Position numbers and translations under genes: made by a program. A stretch of 64,000 nucleotides of DNA from an uncultured Eubacterium sp. (GTDB lineage: Bacteria > Bacillota > Clostridia > Peptostreptococcales > Anaerovoracaceae), in the NCBI GenBank assembly GCA_946555345.1, contig CAMNSS010000005.1, positions 62,001 to 126,000 of the forward strand, given 5' to 3'. How positions within the stretch are numbered: position 1 is the stretch's first letter; each line of letters starts with the position of its first letter. Below, one piece after another: positions 26,538 to 36,394 of the stretch. Below the pieces are notes generated by a model that saw only the letters and a list, made by a program, of their open reading frames with translations, searched no databases and was not told the origin of the DNA.

Positions 26538-28421
26538 TCATTCCTTGATCTTCCGCCCGCTCCTTCTCCGCTCCAGCTCCTTCAAGAGCTTCTTGCGCAG
26601 CCTGATATCATCGGGAACGATTTCCACCAGCTCATCATCATTGATAAATTCCAAGGCTTCCTCCAGTGTAAACACCCTAGCGGGCGCAAGCTTGATATTG
26701 TCGTCGCTTCCAGCGGCCCGCATATTCGTCGCCTTCTTCGCCCGGCACGGGTTGACCACCATATCCTCGCTCCTGGCGTTCATGCCGATGATCATCCCCT
26801 CGTAAACCTTCGTTCCCGGCTCGATGAACATCTGCACGCGCTCGCTGATACTGAAAATGGCATACGGCGTGGCAATTCCTTCTTCCTGCGCAATCGCCAC
26901 CCCATTGGTGCGCTGCGGGATGTCGCCCGTATACGCATCGAACTTTGCAAAACGCCGCACCATCGTCCCTTCGCCCCTGGTATCGTTGATAAACTCGCTT
27001 CTGTAGCCCAGAAGTCCTCTCGTCGGCACCAGGTATTCCAGCCGCGTGAACCCGTTTTCGCTGCTCATCTCCTGCATCATGCCCTTGCGGACATTGAGCT
27101 TGGAAATCACCGAACCCGAATACTCGTCGGGGACGGAAAGCACCACTTCCTCCACCGGTTCCAGCACCTGTCCCTTTTCCCCCCGGCGCATGATGACCTC
27201 CGGCTTGGATACCGCCAGCTCGTAGCCCTCCCGCCGCATATTTTCAATCAGGATGGAAAGGTGCAGCTCGCCCCTGCCCGACACCTTGAAGCTGTCGGTG
27301 GAATCGGTTTCCTCAACCTTTAATCCCACATTGACCTCCAATTCCTTGTTCAAGCGTTCCCGGATATGCCTTGAAGTGACGTATTTTCCCGATTTTCCTG
27401 CAAAGGGCGATTTGTTGACCATGAAGTACATGGAAAGCGTCGGTTCTTCGATCTGTATCATTTCAAGCGGATCGGGATTTTCTAACGTACAGATAGTCTC
27501 CCCAATGGAAATATCCGCAATACCGGATACGACGACGATGTCGCCCGCCTCCGCCTGGTCGACTGCCATGCGCGCAAGTCCCCTGTATACGAAGACCTGG
27601 TTGATTTTCCGCCTTTCGATCTGCCCGTCGCCCTTCGCCACGGCGACGACGCTTCCAGCCTTTACAATGCCCTTCGTGACCCTTCCGATGCCGAGCCTTC
27701 CGATGTAATCGTCGTACGCCAATGCTGATATTTGCAACTGCAACGGCTGTTCATTGTAATCGGGATACGGGCTGACGTGCTTGATGATGGTATCGAACAG
27801 CGGCGTGATATCGAGGCCGTTCATGCCGCGCGCACTCTTCTTGATTTTCTCCTGCCCAGCCTCTACTTGGATATCCTTAACATCCGCAGGGTCGTAAACG
27901 ACGATCCCCTGCCTGGCGATGCCGTAAAGAATCGGAAAGTCCAGTTGTTCATCGTTTGCATCCAGATCCATGAACAGTTCGTAAACCTCGTCCACCACCT
28001 CGTCGATCCGTGCATCCCGCTTATCAATTTTGTTGATCAGCAAAATTGGGTTGATACCCTGTTCCAGCGATTTTTTCAGCACGAACCGCGTCTGTGGCAT
28101 CGGGCCTTCGCTGGAATCCACCAGCAAAATCACGGTATCGACCGTCTTGATGATACGCTCTACCTCCGATGAAAAATCGGCATGGCCCGGCGTGTCCACG
28201 ATATTGATCTTTACATTGCCATGCATCACGGAACAATTCTTGGAGTAAATGGTAATGCCCCGCTCCCGCTCGATATCGTCGCTATCCATCACGCAATCCA
28301 CGACCTGTTCGTTCTCCCGAAACACGCCGCTCTGGTTTAGGAATGCGTCCACCAGCGTGGATTTTCCCGCATCTACGTGCGCGATCACTGCAATATTGAT
28401 TATCTTCTGTTTGTCTGCCAT
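26538..28421 (-). CDS. typA: Translational GTPase TypA/BipA
   Basis: Ribosome-associated GTPase involved in 50S assembly and in growth under cold and other stress. The 627 residues begin with the G1 loop AHVDAGKST and contain DTPGHAD (G3) and NKID (G4); these are followed by translation-factor beta-barrel domain II, EF-G-like domains III and V, and the TypA-specific C-terminal domain with SDDNIKLAP and the FINDDELVEIVPDDIRLRK motif. It is slightly longer than common TypA because of a basic tail, ELERRRSGRKIKE. The start is the first ATG. It stands alone between mscS and an ABC exporter unit. Confidence 0.96.
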   Translation of the reverse strand: MADKQKIINIAVIAHVDAGKSTLVDAFLNQSGVFRENEQVVDCVMDSDDIERERGITIYSKNCSVMHGNVKINIVDTPGHADFSSEVERIIKTVDTVILLVDSSEGPMPQTRFVLKKSLEQGINPILLINKIDKRDARIDEVVDEVYELFMDLDANDEQLDFPILYGIARQGIVVYDPADVKDIQVEAGQEKIKKSARGMNGLDITPLFDTIIKHVSPYPDYNEQPLQLQISALAYDDYIGRLGIGRVTKGIVKAGSVVAVAKGDGQIERRKINQVFVYRGLARMAVDQAEAGDIVVVSGIADISIGETICTLENPDPLEMIQIEEPTLSMYFMVNKSPFAGKSGKYVTSRHIRERLNKELEVNVGLKVEETDSTDSFKVSGRGELHLSILIENMRREGYELAVSKPEVIMRRGEKGQVLEPVEEVVLSVPDEYSGSVISKLNVRKGMMQEMSSENGFTRLEYLVPTRGLLGYRSEFINDTRGEGTMVRRFAKFDAYTGDIPQRTNGVAIAQEEGIATPYAIFSISERVQMFIEPGTKVYEGMIIGMNARSEDMVVNPCRAKKATNMRAAGSDDNIKLAPARVFTLEEALEFINDDELVEIVPDDIRLRKKLLKELERRRSGRKIKE

Positions 28422-28837
28422 TTCATTTCCTGCCTTCTATGATTGATTTCCAAAAGCGCAAATGCTTCTATTTTTCTTATACAACAGTATAGTATAAATC
28501 AATCCCCCGGCCATGTCAAAACAAACAAAACAGATCATGACCGCTATATCCCTGCATCCCGTCACGAGCGGACAATCTTAGGCGGCCGATCGTGCTACAC
28601 GCAGCATTCATAAACGGGAAAAGCTGAGCCATCGTTTGTGTCGTGCGCCATATGCAAAGCAAATGCGAATGCCGGGGTCTGTGGCCGCTGCAGTATGCCG
28701 GGCGCCAAATGGCAAAGCGCAGCTCGCTTACGGGTCGCGCCTTATTGCATATATGCGCCGCAATCTCACGGACAGGCGCAAAATGCGGCATGGGCGCAAC
28801 CGCTAAACCAGACGAAACAAGCGCAGCGAACGCAAAA
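28422..28837. other. Intergenic region upstream of typA
   Basis: About 400 bp with no supported gene. The phrase GCAAAATGCGGCATGGGC occurs twice, near 28778 and in the terminator stem at 28832, about 54 bp apart, so the terminator arm appears to have been duplicated. The typA promoter should lie in the A+T-rich part near 28440-28500. Confidence 0.4.
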
Positions 28838-28870
28838 TGCGGCATGGGCCGTAAACCTGCCCATGCCGCA
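28838..28870 (-). terminator. Terminator of the two-component/ABC exporter unit
   Basis: TGCGGCATGGGC and GCCCATGCCGCA form a perfect 12-bp stem with a 9-nt loop, followed on the minus strand by TTTTG. It lies 8 nt past the permease stop. Confidence 0.85.
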
Positions 28871-28878
28871 CAAACAAA

Positions 28879-31329
28879 TTATTCCCCAGTCCTGATCCGG
28901 TCGATCAAGCTTTCCTTGCCGGTTTTCTTGCTGATAAAGAGCGTGATCGCAAGCTGCCCAGCTACAAGCGCCAATACCAGCGCCAGCGTCTCCCATACGG
29001 GATAGTGATATTCCGTAACGCTCATGAATCCCGTCGATTTCCCCCAGAGGAACACCAGGTAGCCAAACAGATTGCCAAGCGTCAGGGAAGCGATGAGCGT
29101 TCCGATCATGAACACGAAGCCTTCGCCTGCCAGCATCTTGGTGAGCTGCCGGTTGGTAAGCCCGATCGCTTGCAGCATCCCCAGCTCCTTCTTCCTCGTG
29201 ATGATGCTCGTAATCATGGTATTGATCAAATTCATGAAGCTGATTACCGCAATCATCAGCAAAATCGCATACATCGGGTATTTTATCATGTTGACCGACA
29301 TTGCGCCGATCGCCATCTCCTCATCCTTTGCATAGAGCGTGAACCTGTCCTCCGCATCGGTAATTTGTACAAGCGTTTCTTTCACGTCTTCGTATCGGTC
29401 TTCATCTACATCGATGTAAAGATCCGTAATGCTGTTATTTTCCAGCGAAAGCGAATCATATACTTCCTGCGGGATAACGAAGATTGCCGCGCCGCCATCA
29501 TCCAGGCTCGCTTCGATCGTCACGGACAATGGAATCTGCCGCTCGCCGTCGTATACGGTAAAATCCACCTGTTCGCCCAGCTCAAACCCATAATCCTCCC
29601 AGAACACATCGCTGGTAAACACTGCGCCGTTTTCACGGGCGAGCTGGTCATAGTCGAGTGTGCCCCGTTTGACATCCTTCTTATACTGCTTTGCTTTTTC
29701 TGCGTCAAATTCCGATAGCGCAATACGAGACACTTCCTGAAACAGCCCTGACGGATGATCGGAGCTTACGGGGACACTGCGGAGGCTATGAACCGCTTCT
29801 ACCCCCTCGATCGATTCAATCTGCTTCATCAGCCCAGCGGAAAGCGGATTGTCCTGGCTGATCTTATCCAGGTTGTTTTCGGGATACGCTTCATCGTCGA
29901 GCGCATAATCCAGGGATATCCGGAAATCACTGCCGGAAAGCTCCCTGTTTGCAATATCCTCCGCCCTCGTGCTGTTCAGGATGCCCGCAATGCTCATGAA
30001 CAGCACGCAACTTAACCCCATCGCAACCATCGTAACGATCGTGCGCCGCTTGTTTTGCATCATGTTCGCCTTACAGAGGCGGAATACATTGACGCTGAGA
30101 TTGCCCTTGCGCAGCTTGCCGCCTTTGCTGCTTTCCTGGTAGCGGATCGCCTCGATCGGTGAAACCTTTCCCGCCATCCGCATCGGTTTCAGCATGGAGA
30201 TATAGATCACCAGCAATACAACCAGCACGACGCCCACCAGCACAGGCAGGGAAAACATATCGATTCGGTCAAAGTCAAATCGGAGAATGCTTACCGCCAT
30301 GCCTTTTTTAATCACGACAGGCAAGAGGAAATACGGGATTAAAAATCCAAGCAAAAGTCCGGCCGGTACAGCGATCATCGATAGGAACATCCCTTCCCGC
30401 AGCAAAAGATGCTTGATCTGCTTCTTTGATGCGCCGAGCGCTTTGAGCTTGCCGATTTCCTGCACGTCCGTAATCACGCTCACATAATAGATGCTGTATA
30501 TGACGATGCCGGAAAAGACGATGATTAAAAGCGCAATCGCAGCTACGACCTTGATCGTATCCGTTCCCGGGTCGGTCATCGCGCCCAAATAGTCTTTATT
30601 GATGCTTACGTTGTTTTCATCGCATCCGATATCCGCCGCCACTTCGTTTATCTTATCGCACATTTCGTCGTAGTTGAGCTGTTTCTCACCGCTTATGCGT
30701 ACCGTCGCATTGTATGCCCGGTCTTCCTGCGGTATCATTTCCGTTAGCAGCTTTTCAGAGATGCCTGCGCTGTATACGATGCGCGAATCACTTATGTCCA
30801 TGCCGGAAACATCGCGTTCCGAAAGAAGCCCGCTGATGGTAAATTCCCTGGCCTGAATCTGGCCTTCCCCCTGAACCCGGAATGATATTTCGACCTTGCC
30901 GCCTACCTTTGGCGTGGCGCCCATGCGCTCGAAAAACGCCGCCGGACCGCAGATTTCATCGGAAGCCTTTGCATAATCGCCTTCGATTAATTCTCCTGCG
31001 CCCTGGACAATCCCGCCTTTTATCTCTTCCTGGTAAACCAAAAATCCGTTCATCTTGCCATTCTCTACCGTAGCGAAGATTTCATTTGTTTCCAAGGACT
31101 CCACGTCCACATGATTTGCCAGCTTGTTTACCTGCGTCCCTGTCAGCAGATTATATCTGGCATGCACATTGCCCGCAGCAGCAGCCTGCTGCTTATTGAA
31201 ATCAAACAAACCGACAGCGGACGTTCCCAGCGCCATGAGCAGTGCAGTCGTCAGCATGATCGCCACTGCCGTCAAAAAAGTACGGCTCTTATTGTATCTG
31301 ATCCTGTTCTTTGCAAGTGATGTCATCAT
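28879..31329 (-). CDS. ABC transporter permease, FtsX/MacB-like
   Basis: Membrane subunit of an exporter or mechanotransmission complex. The 816 residues have a first transmembrane helix near 20-40, a large extracellular domain to about 250, three helices at about 262-390, a second helix set starting near 430 with another extracellular domain, and three C-terminal helices ending before FISKKTGKESLIDRIRTGE. This two-fold FtsX arrangement is seen in antimicrobial-peptide or lipid exporters next to two-component systems. The ATG at 31329 lies 1 nt after the ATPase stop with AGGTGG upstream; a start at 31350 would overlap. Fourth gene of the unit. The substrate is unknown. Confidence 0.88.
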   Translation of the reverse strand: MMTSLAKNRIRYNKSRTFLTAVAIMLTTALLMALGTSAVGLFDFNKQQAAAAGNVHARYNLLTGTQVNKLANHVDVESLETNEIFATVENGKMNGFLVYQEEIKGGIVQGAGELIEGDYAKASDEICGPAAFFERMGATPKVGGKVEISFRVQGEGQIQAREFTISGLLSERDVSGMDISDSRIVYSAGISEKLLTEMIPQEDRAYNATVRISGEKQLNYDEMCDKINEVAADIGCDENNVSINKDYLGAMTDPGTDTIKVVAAIALLIIVFSGIVIYSIYYVSVITDVQEIGKLKALGASKKQIKHLLLREGMFLSMIAVPAGLLLGFLIPYFLLPVVIKKGMAVSILRFDFDRIDMFSLPVLVGVVLVVLLVIYISMLKPMRMAGKVSPIEAIRYQESSKGGKLRKGNLSVNVFRLCKANMMQNKRRTIVTMVAMGLSCVLFMSIAGILNSTRAEDIANRELSGSDFRISLDYALDDEAYPENNLDKISQDNPLSAGLMKQIESIEGVEAVHSLRSVPVSSDHPSGLFQEVSRIALSEFDAEKAKQYKKDVKRGTLDYDQLARENGAVFTSDVFWEDYGFELGEQVDFTVYDGERQIPLSVTIEASLDDGGAAIFVIPQEVYDSLSLENNSITDLYIDVDEDRYEDVKETLVQITDAEDRFTLYAKDEEMAIGAMSVNMIKYPMYAILLMIAVISFMNLINTMITSIITRKKELGMLQAIGLTNRQLTKMLAGEGFVFMIGTLIASLTLGNLFGYLVFLWGKSTGFMSVTEYHYPVWETLALVLALVAGQLAITLFISKKTGKESLIDRIRTGE

Positions 31330-31330
31330 T

Positions 31331-31999
31331 TTATTCCACCACCTTGCCATCTTCGATCAGGATCGTCCTGTCTGCCATCTGGGCAATATCCTCATTATGC
31401 GTGATCACCACGAGCGTCTGTCCGTATTTTTTCGCCGAGTGCTTGAGCAACGCCATTACCTCATCCCCAGTCTTGCTGTCGAGGTTTCCCGTCGGCTCGT
31501 CCGCCAAAATGATAGAAGGTTTCGCCGCAATCGCCCTCGCAATCGCCGTCCTCTGCTGCTGTCCGCCCGATAATGTATTCGGAAGGTTCTTTTTCTTGCC
31601 GGCAATCCCCAATGTTTTGAGAATGTCTTCCACGAAATCCAGGTCCACACGCCGCCCGTCAAGCCCCAAAGGCAAGACGATATTTTCCCATACATTGAGG
31701 GACGGGATCAGGTTAAAAGCTTGGAAGATAAAGCCGATTTTCCGCCGCCGGATTTTCGCCAGGTCATTTTCGGAAAAGCCTGCGATATTTTTTCCCGCCA
31801 GCACCACCTGTCCCGAAGTCGGCCTGTCGAGCGCGCCCAGCATATGCAAAAGCGTAGATTTGCCGCTGCCGGACTTGCCGACGATCGTAACAAATTCACC
31901 CGGCCGGATGCCGATGTTCATGCCGTCAACCGCCTTGACGAGATTTTCCCCTGCTCCATAATACTTGCATAAATCCTTCGTTTCTAAGATCATATCCAT
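31331..31999 (-). CDS. ABC transporter ATP-binding protein, LolD/MacB type
   Basis: Cytoplasmic ATPase driving the adjoining FtsX-type permease. The 222 residues show Walker A GKSGSGKST, the Q-loop in FIFQAFNLIP, the signature LSGGQQQR, Walker B ILADEPTGNLD and the switch His in VVITHNED. The ATG at 31999 has AAGGAGG 8 nt upstream; the frame is open to 32044. It is preceded by the sensor kinase gene after about 180 nt and followed at 1 nt by the permease, so the pair is translationally linked. Confidence 0.93.
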   Translation of the reverse strand: MDMILETKDLCKYYGAGENLVKAVDGMNIGIRPGEFVTIVGKSGSGKSTLLHMLGALDRPTSGQVVLAGKNIAGFSENDLAKIRRRKIGFIFQAFNLIPSLNVWENIVLPLGLDGRRVDLDFVEDILKTLGIAGKKKNLPNTLSGGQQQRTAIARAIAAKPSIILADEPTGNLDSKTGDEVMALLKHSAKKYGQTLVVITHNEDIAQMADRTILIEDGKVVE

Positions 32000-32182
32000 G
32001 ATGCCAACCTCCTTTTGTTCTACAAGGGGAATTATAATATGCAAGTCTTACGGGAATCTTACAGAGAAGCTTACATTTGCCTTACAAAAACGAAAATAGC
32101 AAGCGGGCCAGCGATTTGAACCCGCCGCTAACACTCGCCTGCCTCCAGCCATTGGCTTCCGCACACCGGCGTCCCGCAAGCC

Positions 32183-33397
32183 TTACAGCGGGATTTGCAC
32201 GATAAAAATACTGCCGCCGCCCTTGCCCGAACGAACCGACACCGTGCCGCCCTGGTCCTCTATAATCTTCCTGGAAAGGTACAGCCCCACGCCGGAGCCT
32301 TCCTCCGCCTGCACCGCCTCGCTGGCGCCGCGGAAAAACCTGGTGAAAATTTTATTCCGTTCCGCCTTCGGGATACCGATTCCCTGATCTTCAATCTCGA
32401 TCCTGACAAAGCTGAACAGCTTGTTCACCCTGATCTCGATATAGCTGCCTGCGGGGCTATACTTGATCCCGTTATCGATGATGTTGGCGATCGCTTCCGT
32501 CGTCCATTTTTTATCCAAATAAAGCTTCCTATCATCAAATTCGCCTACCGCCAGTTCAATCCGCTTCGCCGCCGCCTTATGGTATTCCGTATTGACAGCG
32601 CCTGTCAGAATATCGGCCAGGAAAATATCGCTGCGGGAAAGCTCTATCATTTTGCTTTCCAGCCGCGATATATTGACCAGCGCTGCCGCAAGCTGCGCAA
32701 GCTTATCCATCTGGATCATGCTCCTGTTTAAAAACTCGTTTTTCTCATCGCCATTATCCGCTTCCAGGTACATATCAAAGCACGCCCGCATCGCGCTGAT
32801 CGGCGTCTTGAGCTGGTGGGAAATATCCGTCACCATCGATTTCGTATTGTCACGCTCCTCGCTTAACCTGTCGGTCTTCAGCTTCAGGCTGTGCGCCAGC
32901 TTAACCAGGGAATCCGCAAAATACGGGTTATCCAACTGCCGCAGGCGGGATTCATCCCCGGCGAACCCGAAATTTTCCGAAAGACAGTCGTCCAGCATCG
33001 AAAGAATCACCGCTTCCTGCGCTTCGCGCCTTTTCTTTGCATGAAAAAACACAAGGCATTCAAATGCGAGCAAGGCAAGCACAAGCAATCCCATCGCCGC
33101 CGCATAAAGGTACAGCGCCTTATGGTAATTGCCGCTAATCATCATGTTTTCATCGTACCCGTAACGGGACATGACCTGCCCGCCTGATGCTTGCGCCGAA
33201 AAATCCTGATCCATCACTGCGCTGATAAACACCGCCTCGGTTTCAGGATACGCCGTCACGACCGCACCAGCGAGATTTTGCACACGCTTTATTTCCTGCT
33301 GCTCCGCCTGGTAAATCGCCATGCCGCCGCATACGCCCAGCGCAATTACAACAGCAACCGCCGCCACGGCAATCACCGCCATCCATTTTTTCTTCAC
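32183..33397 (-). CDS. Sensor histidine kinase
   Basis: Membrane kinase of a two-component system. The 404 residues have two transmembrane helices (about 7-29 and 92-115) enclosing a short extracellular loop of about 60 residues, then a dimerisation domain with the phospho-accepting His in DISHQLKTPI, and an ATPase domain with N box NIIDNGIKYSP, DQGIGIP and GSGVGLYLSR. The start is GTG at 33397, which overlaps the response regulator stop by four bases (GTGA), so the two are coupled. The ABC exporter genes follow, suggesting the system senses a compound that the exporter handles. Confidence 0.92.
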   Translation of the reverse strand: MKKKWMAVIAVAAVAVVIALGVCGGMAIYQAEQQEIKRVQNLAGAVVTAYPETEAVFISAVMDQDFSAQASGGQVMSRYGYDENMMISGNYHKALYLYAAAMGLLVLALLAFECLVFFHAKKRREAQEAVILSMLDDCLSENFGFAGDESRLRQLDNPYFADSLVKLAHSLKLKTDRLSEERDNTKSMVTDISHQLKTPISAMRACFDMYLEADNGDEKNEFLNRSMIQMDKLAQLAAALVNISRLESKMIELSRSDIFLADILTGAVNTEYHKAAAKRIELAVGEFDDRKLYLDKKWTTEAIANIIDNGIKYSPAGSYIEIRVNKLFSFVRIEIEDQGIGIPKAERNKIFTRFFRGASEAVQAEEGSGVGLYLSRKIIEDQGGTVSVRSGKGGGSIFIVQIPL

Positions 33398-34146
33398 TGC
33401 TTCTCACATTCCCTTTCCCATATGTATCCAAGGCCTCGTATATTTTTGAGAACAGACGGCGCAGAAGGGTCATCCTCGATCTTCTCGCGCAGCCGCCTGA
33501 TATTCACCGCCACGGTATTATCATCGACAAAACTGCCGTCTACATCCCATACAGCCTCCAAAATCTGGTTTTTCGAGAGGACCTTCAGCGGATTTTCCAG
33601 AAAATACAGCAAAAGCTTCTGTTCGTTGGCAGTCAAGCTCAAGTACGCCCCGCCCTTTTTCACCCTGTTTTCCCCAAAATCCACGACGATATCCCCCGAA
33701 CGCATAATCGGCGGACGTCCGCATTCGCTTGCCCCCCCATTGCGGGCCTTCCCATCTGCGCCGCCGTACCGCTCCATAATCGCATTCACCTTCGACAGCA
33801 ATACCGCCAGCGAAAAAGGCTTGGTCACATAATCATCCCCGCCCGCTTCGTAGCCATTGATGATATCCATCTCCGTATCCATCGCCGTCAGAAAGAGGAA
33901 CACGGTATCTTTTCCTGCGCCGTTTTCCCGTTCCCGGTTCCTTACCTCCATGCAAAAATCCAGCCCGCTGCCATCGGGAAGCCCGATATCGCAGATGATC
34001 ATCTGCACATCGCTATTCTCGTAAAACGCCCGCGCCTGCTCGATGGATTCCGCTGAATGCACCTGATAGCCTTCCTTCGCCAGCTTCACGCTCACCGCGC
34101 GGCTTAAACTCTTTTCGTCTTCCACTAACAAAATCCCTTGATTCAT
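33394..34146 (-). CDS. Response regulator, OmpR/PhoB family
   Basis: Cytoplasmic DNA-binding partner of the sensor kinase. About 250 residues: a receiver domain with acidic pocket VEDE, phospho-acceptor Asp in ICDIGLPDG, conserved Thr in FLFLTAMD and Lys in DDYVTKPFS, then a winged-helix DNA-binding domain ending RGLGYIWERE. ATG 34146 is chosen, with AAAGGAG 12 nt upstream; GTG at 34155 is an alternative. A linker rich in Gly/Ser near 126-140 (YGGADGKARNGGASE) is longer than usual. Likely regulates the exporter and itself; two direct repeats upstream are possible binding sites. Confidence 0.93.
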   Translation of the reverse strand: MNQGILLVEDEKSLSRAVSVKLAKEGYQVHSAESIEQARAFYENSDVQMIICDIGLPDGSGLDFCMEVRNRERENGAGKDTVFLFLTAMDTEMDIINGYEAGGDDYVTKPFSLAVLLSKVNAIMERYGGADGKARNGGASECGRPPIMRSGDIVVDFGENRVKKGGAYLSLTANEQKLLLYFLENPLKVLSKNQILEAVWDVDGSFVDDNTVAVNIRRLREKIEDDPSAPSVLKNIRGLGYIWERECEKQ

Positions 34147-34174
34147 GCGAACCACCCACTCCTTTCGTTATCTT

Positions 34175-34231
34175 ATGCAAAAAGGACAATGCAGCCTCTC
34201 ATCGTCTCGCTTGGATGCAAAAGGCAATGCA
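34175..34231. repeat. Two direct repeats upstream of the response regulator
   Basis: ATGCAAAAAGGACAATGCA (34175-34193) and ATGCAAAAGGCAATGCA (34215-34231) lie 40 bp apart, in the 361-bp gap between the divergent response regulator and amidase-like genes. OmpR-family regulators often bind direct repeats, though usually about 10-11 bp apart. The rest of the gap is A+T-rich near 34240-34280 and holds no supported gene. Confidence 0.4.
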
Positions 34232-34516
34232 TCATTTCCATCAAATTATATAAAACCTGGGCAAAAATAGCAAATATGCGATTTGGGCCATATGGACATC
34301 CGGCAAAGAGAGCGTATATATTTTCACCTGCAAGCGCAGGAAGCTAGTGCGCATGAACCAGCACAAGCCCCACACAAACGGACACACACCCACGATCCCG
34401 CACAAGTTAAAATCCAGCCCGCCAGATAAACCACAATCCAGTTGTATCAAACAAAGCCGGAAAAACATATGCTAAACAGAAGCAGACAACACTTTCATAA
34501 AAAAGGAGAATCAAAT

Positions 34517-35065
34517 ATGCCTAGTTTATTTTTAAGCCCTTCCGTACAACAGTATAACCCTTATATCAACGGCTTGGGCAGTGAAGAATATTACATGAAT
34601 TTAATCGCCGACGCTATGGAACCTTACCTTTTTGCATCGGGCATTACCTTTACCAGGAACAACCCCGACGATACATTATCGCAGGCGATCGCCTTGTCCA
34701 ATGCGGGAAATTACGACTTTCACCTGGCGCTCCACTCCAACGCAGCGCCGGAAAACCTGGCCGGCCAGCTTCAAGGACCGGATATCTACTATTACTCCAC
34801 CAGCACAGAAGGAAGGCGCGCCGCCGAAATCTTTGAAGAGAATTTGAAAGCCATCTATCCGAATCCCAATATCGTCCGCACCATCCCCAATACCACACTA
34901 GCCGAACTGCGCCGCACCAAAGCCCCTGCCAACCTGATCGAGCTGGCATACCATGACAATCTGGAGGACGCCATGTGGATCGTAAACAACGTTGACACGA
35001 TCGCAAGGAATCTGGTACTATCGCTAACCGAATATTTCGGGATACCTTTCGTGGAGCCATATTAA
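34517..35065 (+). CDS. N-acetylmuramoyl-L-alanine amidase family protein, atypical
   Basis: A 182-residue protein with the fold pattern of Amidase_3 cell-wall amidases but no signal peptide. Recognisable are the second zinc-ligand region GSEEYYMNLIADAM, the third ligand in HLALHSNAAPE and the catalytic-Glu region NLIELAYHDNLEDAMWIVNN. In typical family members the protein opens with a D-x-GHGG zinc motif; here the N terminus is FLSPSVQQYNPYINGLG, without that histidine. It may use another ligand, or bind rather than cut peptidoglycan. The ATG at 34517 has AAAGGAG about 9 nt upstream. Similar short forms exist in Clostridia; their role is not settled. Confidence 0.75.
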   Translation: MPSLFLSPSVQQYNPYINGLGSEEYYMNLIADAMEPYLFASGITFTRNNPDDTLSQAIALSNAGNYDFHLALHSNAAPENLAGQLQGPDIYYYSTSTEGRRAAEIFEENLKAIYPNPNIVRTIPNTTLAELRRTKAPANLIELAYHDNLEDAMWIVNNVDTIARNLVLSLTEYFGIPFVEPY

Positions 35066-35212
35066 ATGGCTCCGCAAGTTTTTTCAAATTGCAATATACG
35101 GCTTCCCGTCCAAGGACAACCCCACAGGCATTTTCTGCGAAAGCTTTTCACGAAAACGATGAAATTCCGCTCAATGTATGATAAGATACAGAGAATAAGA
35201 AAGGCGGCAATC

Positions 35213-36394
35213 ATGGAGACACTCACACAATTATTATCCGCTGTCCTGGACGGCGGAAAGCTCGTCCGGATTATTTTCTCCGGCAAGCGGAAAAAATCGC
35301 TGGAATACAAAAAAATCACCCTGCGCCCGGTCAGCATCAAAGGGGAATCCATGTACCAGGCGGAATATCACTACGATAAAAAAGTAACCCACCTGAACCT
35401 TCCGCAGAAGGAAGGCGCAGGCTTTGCATATGAAATCATCAAAAATGACTTTAAACAAGTTAATATCCTGACCGAAAACGAAGACATTCAAATTTTAGCG
35501 GCAAAACCCGATCAGCCGAAAATCATGCGGAAAGCGGCAAACAGAAAGGCGGATGCGCCGATGCATGACAGGAAAAAGCAGTATATCATTCCGGATGGAA
35601 CGCCCTGCGATTTTCTAGCCGAGCTGGGCGTCATGTCCCCTGCGGGAAAGGTTTTCAAGAAACATTATGCTAAATTTCGCCAAATCAACAGGTTTCTTGA
35701 AATTGCGGATGATTCCTTTGATGCGCTTTCGGGAGATGGAACGCTCCGCATTATCGATTTCGGCTGCGGGAAAAGCTACCTGACCTTTGCACTTTACCAT
35801 TATCTTAAAATCATGAAAAACCGCAATGTGGAAATCATCGGGCTGGATTTAAAAACGGACGTCATACGTTTTTGCAATCAGGTGGCGGACAAGCTGGGCT
35901 ACAGGAAGCTGAAATTTCTGCAAGGCGATATCGCCGATTACGAAAGCGACGGAGCTGATATGGTCGTCAGCCTGCACGCCTGCGATACTGCGACGGATTA
36001 CGCCCTCATCAACGCAGTCAGATGGCACAGCAAGGTCATATTATCCGTTCCCTGCTGCCAGCATGAACTGTTTTCCCAAATTGAAAACGAAGTGGACGAT
36101 CCCATGCTCAAGCACGGCATTATCAAGGATAAGTTTACGGAGCTTTTGACCGACGGACTGCGGGGGCTAAAGCTGGAAGCAGCCGGCTATGACGTGAATA
36201 TGATCGAGTTCACTTCCCTGGAACACACCTCCAAAAATATCATGATCAAAGCAGTGCTTCCAGAAAAGCGCAGCAGGGCGGCAAGTGAAGCGGCAATGAA
36301 AAAAGCTGTGCGGGAATACGAGGCGTTGAAGGATTTTTACCATGTAACGCCGACGATCGACGCTTTGCAAAAGCCGCTGGATATGGCACGGTAA
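35213..36394 (+). CDS. Class I SAM-dependent methyltransferase (Methyltransf_32-like)
   Basis: The 393-residue protein has an N-terminal region of about 140 residues of unknown role, then a Rossmann methyltransferase domain. Motif I is IIDFGCGKSYLTFALYHYL (near residue 180), motif II is IIGLDLK, and a post-core DMVVSLHACDTATDYAL is typical of the Methyltransf_32 group, which includes putative RNA methyltransferases. PCCQHEL may contribute to the active site. The target is not known. The ATG at 35213 follows GAAAGGCGG; the frame is open to 35066 but the extra residues look untranslated. No clear operon partner. Confidence 0.8.
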   Translation: METLTQLLSAVLDGGKLVRIIFSGKRKKSLEYKKITLRPVSIKGESMYQAEYHYDKKVTHLNLPQKEGAGFAYEIIKNDFKQVNILTENEDIQILAAKPDQPKIMRKAANRKADAPMHDRKKQYIIPDGTPCDFLAELGVMSPAGKVFKKHYAKFRQINRFLEIADDSFDALSGDGTLRIIDFGCGKSYLTFALYHYLKIMKNRNVEIIGLDLKTDVIRFCNQVADKLGYRKLKFLQGDIADYESDGADMVVSLHACDTATDYALINAVRWHSKVILSVPCCQHELFSQIENEVDDPMLKHGIIKDKFTELLTDGLRGLKLEAAGYDVNMIEFTSLEHTSKNIMIKAVLPEKRSRAASEAAMKKAVREYEALKDFYHVTPTIDALQKPLDMAR

